Of a stretch of DNA of 64,000 bases, positions 1-9,034 are shown piece after piece. The DNA is taken from the NCBI GenBank assembly GCA_034432555.1, contig DAOUBW010000019.1, positions 103,211-167,210 of the forward strand, read 5' to 3'. Each line of letters begins with the position of its first letter. The stretch's first letter is position 1. Source of the stretch: CP2-2F sp034432555. Lineage in GTDB: Bacteria > Chloroflexota > Anaerolineae > Aggregatilineales > UBA2796. A program made the position numbers and the translations under genes. A model generated the notes under the pieces. That model did not search any database, was not told the DNA's origin, and worked only from the letters and a program-made list of their open reading frames with translations.

Positions 1-1
1 G

Positions 2-826
2 ACGTGGGCAGCCTACGAGAGCATCGCTTATAACTTGGCAAGTTTCGTTGGCACTGTTGAGCATCCGCTGCTGCAAAATGTGCGCCCACGCCTAGAGGCA
101 ACCTACGACTCGATTGTGCAAAACCGCGATCTTGCCTTTCGCCATCTTACGGTTGCTTTGGATGAACTCATGCGCGGCACACGCCTGAAGATCACCTTCT
201 GCTTCGACGAATTCGACTACGTTTTCGAGCGTTTCGATGCGCAGCTTTTCCGTAACTTGCGCGCTCTGCGGAATCGCTTTAAGTATCAACTAACTTACCT
301 CGTCACCACACGCTACCCAATGCCCTATCAACGGTCGCCTGAACGCCACGCCGAAGTTGAAGAATTCTACGAGTTGTTTGCTGATAACAACTTTGCCATC
401 GGACCCTATGACCAAAAAGATTCTGAGGCGATGGTGAAAGACCTCGAAGCGCGCATGAACTACCCACTGCGCCGCGAAACACGCGACATGCTGATTGACA
501 TCAGCGGCGGGCATCCCGGCTTACTCCGATCAGCCTTCAACCTGCTTGAAACACTTAAAGAGCAGCCGACGCAGCCAAAGCGCATGGGCGAGTTGCTGAT
601 CAACGAGCAGATGACGTGGAAAGAATGCAAACGCATTTGGGATTCACTCACGTTTGGAGAGCGCGGCACGCTCAGACGCCTTGCCACAGGGCGCAGCACA
701 CCGCAAGATACGGTTGTTCTCTCACAGTTAAAGGCAAAAGGCTTGGTGGTGGAAGTGCAAGGGCATGGCTTGCGCGTTTTCAGCCTGATTGTGCAGGAAT
801 TTGCTAAACAGCAATCCGACACCTAG
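2..826 (+). CDS. AAA/STAND-type ATPase, C-terminal part (gene cut by window start)
   Basis: The reading frame is open from the first bases of the window to the stop at 824-826, so this is the 3' part of a longer gene. A Walker B-like strand and acidic pair (ITFCFDEFD) sits about 50-60 residues in, followed by a sensor-like segment ending in TTRYPM. The rest looks like a helical lid and a winged-helix end (residues about 200-270). The Walker A loop must lie upstream, outside the window. This layout fits archaeal-type/STAND ATPases that couple NTP hydrolysis to a signalling or DNA-binding domain. The partner domain and true function cannot be seen. A TTG at 35 could be mistaken for a start, but the frame continues upstream of it. 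Confidence 0.6.
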   Translation, partial: TWAAYESIAYNLASFVGTVEHPLLQNVRPRLEATYDSIVQNRDLAFRHLTVALDELMRGTRLKITFCFDEFDYVFERFDAQLFRNLRALRNRFKYQLTYLVTTRYPMPYQRSPERHAEVEEFYELFADNNFAIGPYDQKDSEAMVKDLEARMNYPLRRETRDMLIDISGGHPGLLRSAFNLLETLKEQPTQPKRMGELLINEQMTWKECKRIWDSLTFGERGTLRRLATGRSTPQDTVVLSQLKAKGLVVEVQGHGLRVFSLIVQEFAKQQSDT

Positions 827-859
827 CTTTAATGCATCAGCATAAAAGGAGTTTTAAGG

Positions 860-1603
860 ATGGCAGTCTCTATTCAAGGGCAAACCGCCGTTATCACAGG
901 CGCTTCGCGTGGCATCGGGCGCGCTGCTGCGTTGGTCTTGGCAAAGGCAGGCTGCAACATCGCTGCCACTGCCCGCAACGCTGAGGAATTGAACGCGCTC
1001 GTGGCGGAATGCACGGCGCTTGGTGTGCGTGCCAAAGCCTATCCCGCTGACGCAACAGATGCACCCGCCGTCTATGCCGTGCGCGACCGGGTGTTGGCAG
1101 ACTTTGGGCAGGTGGATATTTTGGTGAACAATGCCGGTGTGGCACGCTACGCCACATTGGTTGAGCATACCATTGAAGACTACGACTGGATGATGAACAC
1201 CAACATGCGCTCGACCTTCCTGTTTAGCCATGCCTTCGTGCCTAGCATGATTGCGCGCAAGAGCGGGAATGTGGTGGTTGTTTCTTCACAAGCGGGCGTG
1301 AATGGTTTCCCGAACGAGGCAGTTTACTGTGCCACCAAACATGCCCAAGTGGGCTTTGCGACTGCCCTTGACGGCGAACTGCGCCCACACGGTATTAAGG
1401 TGAGCATTATCGCACCCGGCGGCGTTCGCACCACCTTCGCCTTTGGCACTGGGCGCACCGAAGATATGCCCGCCCTGCAAGAGATGATCGAGGCGGAAGA
1501 TGTGGCAGAGGCGATTTTGTTCGCCGTGCAAATGCCGCCTAAGAGCCGCGTTTTGCTGATCGGAATGCGCCCTATGAGCGAGAAGCTCTACGGCGGCGCC
1601 TAG
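860..1603 (+). CDS. SDR family NAD(P)-dependent oxidoreductase
   Basis: A classical short-chain dehydrogenase/reductase of 247 residues, the normal family length. The Rossmann dinucleotide motif TGASRGIG is at residues 13-20, NNAG at 90-93, and the catalytic Ser-Tyr-Lys set is S142/S143, Y156 and K160 (YCATK). The start is well supported: AAGGAG lies about 10 bases before ATG 860. It probably reduces a carbonyl or oxidises an alcohol with NAD(H) or NADP(H) in the cytoplasm, but the substrate cannot be told from sequence. It lies 33 bases after the ATPase gene and may be cotranscribed with it. Confidence 0.85.
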   Translation: MAVSIQGQTAVITGASRGIGRAAALVLAKAGCNIAATARNAEELNALVAECTALGVRAKAYPADATDAPAVYAVRDRVLADFGQVDILVNNAGVARYATLVEHTIEDYDWMMNTNMRSTFLFSHAFVPSMIARKSGNVVVVSSQAGVNGFPNEAVYCATKHAQVGFATALDGELRPHGIKVSIIAPGGVRTTFAFGTGRTEDMPALQEMIEAEDVAEAILFAVQMPPKSRVLLIGMRPMSEKLYGGA

Positions 1604-1617
1604 CCAAGCACTACACG

Positions 1618-1644
1618 GGCAGGTAAGGCTGCAAAACACCTGCC
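1618..1644 (+). other. short hairpin between SDR and phosphodiesterase genes
   Basis: An inverted repeat (GGCAGGT / ACCTGCC, 7 bp, 13-base loop) fills the gap between the two genes. No T-tract follows, so it is a poor intrinsic terminator. It could shape the mRNA or protect a 3' end. Confidence 0.3.
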
Positions 1645-1667
1645 TGCCAATAAAGGGAGCCTTTGCC

Positions 1668-2930
1668 TTGTTCAATGAAGAATCCTTGCAGGCAGTAGAT
1701 GCTTCGCGCTTTAATGCAGCTTTTGCCAAACCCATCTACGATACCTACAGTTTCGCGCAGATTCCGCACACGGTGCGCCGCGCCCTGACGGGCATTGAAG
1801 GTGGCTTGCCGCCTAAGGCACTGGCACATCTGCCTGAACGCTATCAGAAGGTGGTGCTGCTGTTCGTAGATAGCTTTGGCTGGCGCTTCCTCGAACAGCA
1901 CTACAAAGCCTACCCATTCCTCAAACGCTTTGCCGATAACGGCGTGATCTCCAAGATCAGCGTGCAGTTTCCCTCCACCACATCGGCGCACGTCACCACC
2001 ATCAACACTGCTCAAAACGTTGGCGAGACTGGCGTCTATGAGTGGTTTTACTACGAGCCAATGCTGGATGCCATCATTGCACCTTTGCCCTTCAGCTACG
2101 CCGGCGATCACACCGCGGAGACGCTCCGAAATGTGGTCTCACCACAGGCAATCTTGCCGCGCCAAATTTTCTATGAAGAACTTGCCACACACGGCGTGAA
2201 AAGCTATGTCTTTCAGGATAAATCCATTGCTCACTCGTCCTATGGGCAGGCAATGTTCAGTGGCGCACGCATTGTGCCATACCGCACCCTTTCGGAAGGC
2301 TTGCTCAATCTTTCGGCTGCGGTGAATGCCAGCCGAGAGCGCAGTTATTTCATGTTCTATTACGCACCGATTGATACTATCGCGCATGTTTACGGTCCCG
2401 ATACGCCCCACCAACGTGCCGAGATAGATACCTTCTTCACCGCACTGGAGCGCCTTTTCTACGCCAACCTCGATGCGAACGGCGATACACTCATCCTGCT
2501 GACGGCTGATCACGGACAGGTAGAAGTTGATCCAGCGACGACAATCTACCTCAATCACGGCTTGCCCGAACTCAAAGGGCTGCTCAAGACCAATCGGCAT
2601 GGCGTGCCGTTGGTGCCAGCCGGCTCAGCGCGTGATATGTTCCTCTATGTGAAGGAGCAGTACCTGCAAGAGGCATATGAGATGCTCTTGGCGCATTTAA
2701 GCGGCTTGGCAGAAGTCTACCGCACGGCTGATTTGGTAGAACAAGGCTTTTTTGGGGCGAACTGCTCGCCCGTCTTTCGCTCGCGCTTGGGCAATCTGGT
2801 CATTTTGCCCTACGCCCATGAATCGGTGTGGTGGTATGAAAAAGACAAGTATGAGCAAATCTTTCTGGGGCATCATGGCGGTTTAACGCCCAGCGAACTC
2901 CACAGCGTGTTTATGGCACTGGTGCGCTAG
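1668..2930 (+). CDS. alkaline phosphatase superfamily protein (type I phosphodiesterase/nucleotide pyrophosphatase-like)
   Basis: A 420-residue enzyme with the metal and nucleophile residues of the alkaline phosphatase superfamily: D68 in the first strand (LLFVDSF), a nucleophile Thr in FPSTTSAH (T104/T105), D236 and H240 (APIDTIAH), D281-H282 (TADHGQ) and a late His in GHHGG. The family hydrolyses phosphodiester or phosphomonoester bonds using two metal ions. No signal peptide is visible, so it is probably cytoplasmic. The start is TTG 1668, chosen because GGGAG lies 8 bases upstream and no ATG in frame fits. The natural substrate is unknown. Confidence 0.8.
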   Translation: MFNEESLQAVDASRFNAAFAKPIYDTYSFAQIPHTVRRALTGIEGGLPPKALAHLPERYQKVVLLFVDSFGWRFLEQHYKAYPFLKRFADNGVISKISVQFPSTTSAHVTTINTAQNVGETGVYEWFYYEPMLDAIIAPLPFSYAGDHTAETLRNVVSPQAILPRQIFYEELATHGVKSYVFQDKSIAHSSYGQAMFSGARIVPYRTLSEGLLNLSAAVNASRERSYFMFYYAPIDTIAHVYGPDTPHQRAEIDTFFTALERLFYANLDANGDTLILLTADHGQVEVDPATTIYLNHGLPELKGLLKTNRHGVPLVPAGSARDMFLYVKEQYLQEAYEMLLAHLSGLAEVYRTADLVEQGFFGANCSPVFRSRLGNLVILPYAHESVWWYEKDKYEQIFLGHHGGLTPSELHSVFMALVR

Positions 2931-2966
2931 ATGTGATGTGTGTCTGGCATTTCTCTAGCGTAAATG

Positions 2967-2975
2967 TGGTATAAT
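2967..2975 (+). promoter_or_regulatory. extended -10 promoter before the YtxH-like gene
   Basis: TGG directly followed by TATAAT (2970-2975) forms a textbook extended -10 element about 55 bases before the start at 3029. No good -35 box lies 17 bases upstream, as expected for extended -10 promoters. Confidence 0.55.
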
Positions 2976-3028
2976 AAGGCGTGGTAGGTTGGCGTGAAGC
3001 GCAGTCTAGGCTGTGATAGGAGATCGCC

Positions 3029-3256
3029 ATGCGCCGAGTGGTACTTTTTGGATTGGGGCTGCTTTTCGGTGCAACGCTGGGCGCAACGTTAGCTTTTCTG
3101 CTAACACCTTCTTCAGGAAAAACATTACGTAAGCGGGCAGAACGCCATGTGCAGCACGCGCTGAAAGAAGCACGCGCTGCCTCAGATGCAAAACGTAAAG
3201 CGCTTGAAGCAGAGTTAGCAGCGTTTAGTAAACGTGAGCGCACAGCGCGCAAATAA
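3029..3256 (+). CDS. YtxH-like small membrane-anchored protein
   Basis: A 75-residue protein with one hydrophobic segment (residues 4-25), then LLTPSSGKTLRKRAE and a charged helical tail rich in Ala, Lys and Glu. This is the arrangement of YtxH/general-stress proteins, in which the motif after the membrane segment is typically AP-x-SG-x-x-x-R. YtxH proteins have no defined biochemical role and are often stress-induced. It has its own extended -10 promoter and is followed by a strong hairpin, so it is probably a single-gene transcript. Confidence 0.7.
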   Translation: MRRVVLFGLGLLFGATLGATLAFLLTPSSGKTLRKRAERHVQHALKEARAASDAKRKALEAELAAFSKRERTARK

Positions 3257-3269
3257 GCAACACCACACC

Positions 3270-3299
3270 AGCAAGGGCAGGCTTATGCCTGCCTTTGCT
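3270..3299 (+). terminator. strong hairpin after the YtxH-like gene
   Basis: Arms of 13 bases at 3270-3282 and 3287-3299 (AGCAAGGGCAGGC / GCCTGCCTTTGCT) pair with a single G-U wobble around a TTAT loop. No T-run follows, so termination is likely but not textbook. Confidence 0.5.
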
Positions 3300-3344
3300 G
3301 CGTAATACGCTATCGGCGCGCAGGCAGCAATGGAAGGCATAAGC

Positions 3345-4502
3345 ATGAGTTACAGTGCAGGCGCTTTGGTTGGGCGCACAGTTGGCAAATACGAGATAGT
3401 TTCGATAGTTGGCGGTGGTGGCATGGGTACCGTCTACCGTGCGCGGCAAGTTGGCGTTCAGCGCGATGTCGCGGTAAAAGTCCTCAATATCGAGCTATCG
3501 GATACTGAGCAGTTTGTCACCCGTTTTCAGCGTGAGGCAGAGAACCTTGCAGCGTTGGAACATCCACACATTATTCCCGTCATTGACTTTGGGCGCGAAG
3601 CCGATTACGTCTTTTTGGTGATGGCGCTTAAGACAGGCGGTAACTTAAGCCAGATCATTCGCGGCATAGAAACGCCGCTGAGCGATGTGCAGCGCTACAT
3701 TGAGCAGATCGCTTCTGCCTTGGACTATGCTCATTTGCGCGGCATCATTCACCGCGACTTGAAGCCTGCCAACATCCTGCTGGATGAAGACGGCAATACC
3801 TTCCTCACCGACTTTGGTATCGCACGGCGCTTGGGCGAGACGAAACTCACCGCGCCGGGCACTGTTGTCGGCAGCCCAACCTATATGGCGCCTGAGGCGT
3901 GGCGCGGCGAAGACCCTAGCGCTGAGACGGATGTCTATTCGCTAGGTATTATTTTTTTCCAATTGCTAACCGGCAAAGCGCCTTTTGAGGAGACCAAAAC
4001 AGCGCGCCTGATGAACATGCACCTCTTTGATCAGCCGCCGCTGCTGCGTGGGCTGCGCCCTGATCTGGGCGAACACTTTGAGATGATTATGAACATCTCG
4101 CTCTCTAAAGATCGGACGCAGCGCTTCCACACCGCCGGCGAGATGGCAAAGGCAGTCCGTGCAGCGGTGAGTTCCCACCAAGCCCCTGCGCCGAGCGCGC
4201 TGCCCGCCGATAGCGACAAGACGATGATCTTGCAGCGCACCGAACCCAAGCCGCCCGCTGGTCGTGATCAGCGTGTGCAGGCAGCCCTTAAGCCGGATGC
4301 CTTGCGCGTACCGATGCCTTCCAAGCCAGAAATTCCCGCCGCGCCGCGTGCTACAGGGCATCCGCAGCCGACGCCGCTTGGCACGGCTGAGCCAGAGGTT
4401 GCCCCAGTGCCGCGTGACAACACACGCCTGCTGGTGCTTGGTATGGGGGCAATTATCCTGATCTTGTTGGTTGCCATTATTGTCTTGCTGCTCTCACGTT
4501 AA
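3345..4502 (+). CDS. membrane-tethered Hanks-type serine/threonine protein kinase
   Basis: Kinase domain at residues about 16-275 followed by a Pro/Ala-rich linker and one membrane segment near the C terminus (about 363-383), so the kinase faces the cytoplasm. Key residues are all present: glycine loop GGGGMGTV (23-30), K45, HRDLKPAN (D138), DFG (156-158) and the APE-like MAPEAW. No extracellular sensor domain follows the membrane segment. The frame is open from ATG 3330, but GGAAGG at 3332-3337 is ideally placed for ATG 3345, so that start is used. Only 3 bases separate it from the next gene, so the two are probably cotranscribed. Its targets are unknown. Confidence 0.88.
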   Translation: MSYSAGALVGRTVGKYEIVSIVGGGGMGTVYRARQVGVQRDVAVKVLNIELSDTEQFVTRFQREAENLAALEHPHIIPVIDFGREADYVFLVMALKTGGNLSQIIRGIETPLSDVQRYIEQIASALDYAHLRGIIHRDLKPANILLDEDGNTFLTDFGIARRLGETKLTAPGTVVGSPTYMAPEAWRGEDPSAETDVYSLGIIFFQLLTGKAPFEETKTARLMNMHLFDQPPLLRGLRPDLGEHFEMIMNISLSKDRTQRFHTAGEMAKAVRAAVSSHQAPAPSALPADSDKTMILQRTEPKPPAGRDQRVQAALKPDALRVPMPSKPEIPAAPRATGHPQPTPLGTAEPEVAPVPRDNTRLLVLGMGAIILILLVAIIVLLLSR

Positions 4503-4505
4503 GCT

Positions 4506-5255
4506 ATGCCCACACCGTTCATGCACATTGCCCTTGCAGATCGGCTGCTGGCTGACCCTGCCTTACCTGAGCCAACCCGCCAAGCACTGGCTCAAGCATG
4601 GGGCGCTTTTCTGCTAGGCGGCATTGCGCCAGATGCGCGTGTTTCTTCAGGCTTGGCGCGTGGGTTCACGCATTTTTTTGAATACAATGAACCCTTAGAC
4701 GTGCCGCCTGCTGTAAAACTGCTGCGGATGTTTCCCGCTTTACGCTGTGGCAGCCTCAGCGACGCGGCACAGCGCGCTTTTATAGCGGGCTATGCTGCAC
4801 ATTTGGCAATGGACGCCGCATGGTTCACGCAGATGCTGCTGCCCAACTTCAGCCGAGAATGGGCAACGCCTGCCATGCGGAATATTTTCCTGCACATGCT
4901 GCTTTGCCACCTTGACGCACGTGATCGGCTGTGCCTTGCTGAAGGTGACTACGCCGCGCTGAAAAGTGCCGCGCCACAGGCTTGGCTACCCTTCATGACG
5001 GATGCCGATCTGAGCGCGTGGCGTGACCTGATCGCCGATCAGCTTGCGCCGAATGCCCACAGCCGCAGCTTAGAAATACTCGGCAGCCGCATTCGAATGT
5101 CTGCGGCAGAGATGCAGGCATTCTTAGCAAACGAGGCGGAGATGCAGCCGTTGTGGGAAAATATTCCGCCAAGCGTGATTGGCGCGGTGGAACTTGCCAT
5201 GCACCAGAGCGTCCGCGCCACAGTCAGCGCCTACTTTGCCGACCAGTTGGACTAG
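4506..5255 (+). CDS. zinc-dependent phospholipase C-like protein
   Basis: A 249-residue protein with the scattered His/Asp pattern of the zinc-dependent phospholipase C/S1-P1 nuclease-like family (PF00882): H7 near the start, GGIAPDAR (D43), THFFEY (H56) and GYAAHLAMD (H99, D103). These residues usually hold a trinuclear zinc site. No signal peptide is seen, unlike secreted clostridial enzymes, so it probably acts inside the cell. Many bacterial members of this group have no known substrate. It follows the kinase gene closely and precedes galE by 30 bases. Confidence 0.7.
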   Translation: MPTPFMHIALADRLLADPALPEPTRQALAQAWGAFLLGGIAPDARVSSGLARGFTHFFEYNEPLDVPPAVKLLRMFPALRCGSLSDAAQRAFIAGYAAHLAMDAAWFTQMLLPNFSREWATPAMRNIFLHMLLCHLDARDRLCLAEGDYAALKSAAPQAWLPFMTDADLSAWRDLIADQLAPNAHSRSLEILGSRIRMSAAEMQAFLANEAEMQPLWENIPPSVIGAVELAMHQSVRATVSAYFADQLD

Positions 5256-5285
5256 AAGGCACTTCATACAGAAAAGAGATCACGA

Positions 5286-6290
5286 ATGCACATTCTTGTT
5301 ACAGGCGGCGCCGGCTACATCGGCTCGACAACCGCCGCCGCCTTCATCCGCGCTGGACATCGCGTCACCATCTTTGATAACCTCTCGCGTGGCTATCGCG
5401 CTGCCGTGCCGCCTGAGGCTGCCTTTGTGCAGGGCGACCTGCGCGACCGTCCCGCGTTGGATATCCTTTTCCAAATGGGAGGCTTCGACGCCGTAGCACA
5501 CTTCGCCGCGCTCATCGAAGCAGGCGAAAGTATGCAGAAGCCCGGCTTGTATTTCCGTAACAATGTTGCCTACAGCCAAACCCTGCTCGATGCGATGATC
5601 GCGCATGACGTGAAGCGCCTTGTCTTTTCTTCAACGGCGGCAGTCTATGCCAGCAAGAATGCTGCCCTCAACGAAGATGATCCCTACGCGCCCGCCAACG
5701 TTTACGGCGAGACAAAGCTCATGATTGAGCAGATGATCCGTTGGTATCACCAACGAGAAGGCTTGCGCTACTGCGTGCTGCGCTACTTTAACGCTTGCGG
5801 CGCATCGCTGGATGAGCATGGGCGCGCCGTGCGCGGCGAAGCACACCACCCTGAGACGCACCTCATTCCGCTTACACTGCAAGTGCCGCTTGGTCAGCGC
5901 CAACACATCGGCATTTTCGGCACAGATTATCCAACGCACGATGGCACCTGTATCCGCGATTATGTGCATGTGGAAGACCTTGCCAGCGCGCACGTTTTGG
6001 CAGTGGCTGCCATTGATGAGCGCCTCGCCATGACCTATAACATTGGTAATGGGCAGGGCTACAGCGTGCGTCAAGTGATTCAGGCAGCCCGTGAGGTGAC
6101 AGGTCACCCGATTCCCGCCGTCGAGTCGGCACGTCGTCCTGGCGATAGCCCAACCTTAGTCGCCTCTGCTGAAAAGATCAACGATGAACTCGGTTGGCAG
6201 CCGCGCTACCCAACCCTGCACGATATTATCGCCTCAGCCTGGGCGTGGCACCGCACCCATCCGCACGGCTATTTGGAGCAAGACGCATGA
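5286..6290 (+). CDS. galE: UDP-glucose 4-epimerase
   Basis: A 334-residue extended SDR with the NAD-binding TGGAGYIGS at residues 6-14, SSTAAVY (115-121) and the catalytic Y140-xxx-K144 (VYGETK). The C-terminal substrate domain carries the NPSG-like and RPGD segments (SARRPGDSP) typical of GalE. It interconverts UDP-glucose and UDP-galactose, supplying galactose units for surface glycans. Length and motif order match GalE well. The following methyltransferase start overlaps its stop (ATGA), indicating translational coupling. Confidence 0.88.
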   Translation: MHILVTGGAGYIGSTTAAAFIRAGHRVTIFDNLSRGYRAAVPPEAAFVQGDLRDRPALDILFQMGGFDAVAHFAALIEAGESMQKPGLYFRNNVAYSQTLLDAMIAHDVKRLVFSSTAAVYASKNAALNEDDPYAPANVYGETKLMIEQMIRWYHQREGLRYCVLRYFNACGASLDEHGRAVRGEAHHPETHLIPLTLQVPLGQRQHIGIFGTDYPTHDGTCIRDYVHVEDLASAHVLAVAAIDERLAMTYNIGNGQGYSVRQVIQAAREVTGHPIPAVESARRPGDSPTLVASAEKINDELGWQPRYPTLHDIIASAWAWHRTHPHGYLEQDA

Positions 6291-7081
6291 GCCAACCGTT
6301 AGGGCAATCCGCCGCCTTCTACAACACCATCGCACGCTACTACGACGCTGAGAATGAGCAGATGCTCGACGACCTGCCTTTCTACAGCAATCTGGCGGAA
6401 GACCACGGCGATCCGATCCTTGATATCGGCTGCGGCACAGGGCGTGTTACCTTTCACCTTGCGGCGGAAGGCTACACTGTACATGGACTCGATCACTCGC
6501 GTGCCATGCTGGAGCGCGCCGAGCGCAAACTGCGCGGACGCGCTGATCTGCGCGATTTTGCCACCTTCTTTCAGGGCGATGTCCTTGATTATGCCTTCAC
6601 AGCGCGCTACAAGCTGATTTTGCTGCCCTACAATGCTTTTATGCACTTCCACACGCCGCAAACACAGCGCCAAGTGCTGGCGCGGCTTGCCGCCTGCCTT
6701 GCCCCTGACGGCGTGATCGTCTTCGATTTGCCCAACGCGGCTGAGGCGTTCACCACACAAGAAGACAGCGCCGTAACGCTAGAGCGCTCGTTCGTAGAGC
6801 CTGAGAGTGGCAATTATGTGATGCAGCAATCCGTCAGCACCTTGCACCGCGCTGAACAAATCCAGCACATCACATGGATTTACGACGAGATCGGCGCGGA
6901 TAGCCTGCTGCGCCGCACCGTTGCGCCGCTCACCTTGCGGTACGTCTTCCCCGCCGAACTAGACCTGCTGCTAGAGCTGTGCGGATTAGCGCGCCTTGAG
7001 CAATTCGGCGATTATGACGGCGCGCCGTTTGCTGAGGGCAGCCCGCGCCTGATTGTGTTGGCAGCCCACAAAGCAGAGTGA
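6287..7081 (+). CDS. class I SAM-dependent methyltransferase
   Basis: A 264-residue methyltransferase with motif I LDIGCGTGRV at residues 45-54, an acidic end of strand 2 (GLDH, 67-70) and GDVLD further on. The family transfers a methyl group from S-adenosylmethionine. The substrate is unknown, and small metabolites, sugars or proteins are all possible. ATG 6287 overlaps the galE stop in an ATGA and is preferred over upstream in-frame starts that lie inside galE. Confidence 0.82.
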   Translation: MSQPLGQSAAFYNTIARYYDAENEQMLDDLPFYSNLAEDHGDPILDIGCGTGRVTFHLAAEGYTVHGLDHSRAMLERAERKLRGRADLRDFATFFQGDVLDYAFTARYKLILLPYNAFMHFHTPQTQRQVLARLAACLAPDGVIVFDLPNAAEAFTTQEDSAVTLERSFVEPESGNYVMQQSVSTLHRAEQIQHITWIYDEIGADSLLRRTVAPLTLRYVFPAELDLLLELCGLARLEQFGDYDGAPFAEGSPRLIVLAAHKAE

Positions 7082-7132
7082 GTGCTTTATGAAGTAATCC
7101 GTGTGCGCTCGCGGCGAGGCAGTCAGCGACGT

Positions 7133-8887
7133 TTACCCGATTAGCGGTAGATGCACGCGAAAGGTTGTGCCTTGATCGAGCTGGCTCATTACTGTGATGC
7201 GCCCACGATGCCCATCTACGATTTTCTTGGTGATTGCTAAGCCCAGCCCTGCACCGCCGGTATGCGTCGAACGCGCCTTATCCGTGCGGTAGAAACGCTC
7301 AAAGATGTGCGGCAGTTCGTCTGTGGTGATGCCGATTCCAGTATCGCGCACTTCGAAAACTGCTTCTTGGTTAAGTGTATGCGTGCTGATGGCAACTGTG
7401 CCGCCGTTCGGTGTATATTGCAGCGCATTTTCAACCAGGTTTTGCAGCACGCGGCTAAATTCCATCTCGTTCAAAAAGACGTTCGGATTATCGTCGCTTA
7501 GGGTGAGGGTCAGCGTGCAGCCAAGCTGTGCTGCGTCGGCGAGATATGGCTCTAAGGTGCGCTTCACCACGCTGTTCAAATCCATGCGCGTCAGGGTAAA
7601 TGTGGTTAGCCCATCAAGGCGTGCCATATCAAACATACCTTCCACAATACGTGCAAGGCGCTGTATGGTACTGCGTAGGCTCTGAGCGCGCTCACGAAGT
7701 TGCTGCAAAGAGCGTTCCAGCGCTTGTTGATCGGGCGTGCTTTGATGGTTTGCCTGTTCGCTAATCTTGTCGCTCAGCTTCTCGAAAAGGTAGGCAACAG
7801 TGCCTAACGTGCTAATCGGTGTGCGAAGATCGTGTGAAGTATCGCTGATAAACTGCTCCAAAAGGCGAATTTTTTCGCGCTCTAGGGTCAGTTCCAGCGC
7901 TTGTTGATGTGCTTTTTGACGCTCAGTAATATCGCGGATGACAGATTGCCGTGCGCGCTTGCCTTCATAGAGGATGGCAGAGCCAATTGCCTCAACGGCG
8001 CGTGAAGTGCCATCTAAACGGGTCACACTCTGCTCTAATGGGCGATCATCGCGTGGGCGCAGCAGGCTTTCCGAAACATCGCGCCGATAGGCAGGGTCAA
8101 TAAACTCAATGGCATATTTGCCAAGCAAATCGTCCGCGCTGTGTGCGCCAAAGAGCGTTATGGCAGACGGATTCACATACACGAACTTGCCTTCTGACAC
8201 GACTACAATCGCATCCGGGCAGACTTCCACGAGACTACGGTAGCGCTCTTCGCTCTCAATCAGGCTGCTTTGGCGGATTTGCTCAACATTGTTGCGATAG
8301 TAGATCATAAGCAGCGTGATGATGCCCACAATACCCACTAGTAGTGCAATGTGCGGTGTGAGCGGTTGCCGTCCCAACCCTGAGAGCAGCAGCCCACAAA
8401 AACCTGCCATGATCAGCCCATAGACAATCACAGCCTGAGCAAAGCTGACCAAAATACTGCTCAGCAAAATGGGGATGAGCAGATATATCAGGAACAGCGA
8501 CTGCATCTCATGCCCGCCAATCATCACAGCAAGGAAAGCATTTAGGCTAAAGTTTAGCAGCGTCATGTTAGTGGCAACTATATAGTAGCCATGCCGATTC
8601 AAGGCGTAAGCAAGCAAAAAGCCGCATAGGCTGAGTGCCAAGAACAGGGTGTAATTTTCACCAAAGGGCTTGAATGAGTCACTCAAGGGCAGCAAAAGCC
8701 CATAGAGGCTGAAGCCAACGGTAAAGAGCAGGCTGGCTGCCAAAAAGCGCCCCTGCCACGCACGCTGCGGCTCTTGGTAGGGTGTATGCACCAGCCAAGC
8801 CCACAGACGCGTCACCTTTTGGAAGCCCTTTAAGCCTTTGGCGCTGGGAATCTCGTTCATAGGTCGGTGTTGTTTCTTGCTATCCAC
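7133..8887 (-). CDS. membrane PAS-domain sensor histidine kinase
   Basis: A 584-residue kinase. Six hydrophobic segments occupy roughly residues 45-200, a PAS domain about 213-325, the HisKA dimerisation helix carries the phospho-accepting H352 (SDTSHDLRTP), and the HATPase domain has its N box (NLVENALQY), G1 (VRDTGIGI), F box (HIFERFYR) and G2 (GGAGLGLAI). All catalytic features are intact. It should sense a signal through the membrane block or PAS pocket and phosphorylate a response regulator, but none is adjacent, so it is an orphan here. The longest start is GTG 8887; ATG 8860 is an equal candidate, and neither has a clear ribosome site. Confidence 0.88.
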   Translation of the reverse strand: MDSKKQHRPMNEIPSAKGLKGFQKVTRLWAWLVHTPYQEPQRAWQGRFLAASLLFTVGFSLYGLLLPLSDSFKPFGENYTLFLALSLCGFLLAYALNRHGYYIVATNMTLLNFSLNAFLAVMIGGHEMQSLFLIYLLIPILLSSILVSFAQAVIVYGLIMAGFCGLLLSGLGRQPLTPHIALLVGIVGIITLLMIYYRNNVEQIRQSSLIESEERYRSLVEVCPDAIVVVSEGKFVYVNPSAITLFGAHSADDLLGKYAIEFIDPAYRRDVSESLLRPRDDRPLEQSVTRLDGTSRAVEAIGSAILYEGKRARQSVIRDITERQKAHQQALELTLEREKIRLLEQFISDTSHDLRTPISTLGTVAYLFEKLSDKISEQANHQSTPDQQALERSLQQLRERAQSLRSTIQRLARIVEGMFDMARLDGLTTFTLTRMDLNSVVKRTLEPYLADAAQLGCTLTLTLSDDNPNVFLNEMEFSRVLQNLVENALQYTPNGGTVAISTHTLNQEAVFEVRDTGIGITTDELPHIFERFYRTDKARSTHTGGAGLGLAITKKIVDGHRGRITVMSQLDQGTTFRVHLPLIG

Positions 8888-9034
8888 AAACGGTTGCAGG
8901 TAATAGCGGCAGGCACTGCCACCATGCTTAGAGTGTACCAGCGAATTCTGCGGTTATTTATCATAAAGTGGTATATGCTTAGAAAACAATTTGTGGAAGG
9001 CTGCGGCACGTTTGTTCTATAGTATACTTAGAGC

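Noticed and set aside
4268..4477. Long open frames opposite and inside many genes (for example 12762-13125, 22484-23299, 25433-26353)
   Set aside because: They are shadows of GC-biased codons in real genes; none has a recognisable domain or a good ribosome site.
9018..9028. TATAGT/TATACT before priA as a full promoter
   Set aside because: No -35 box lies at an acceptable distance, so it is only mentioned in the priA entry.
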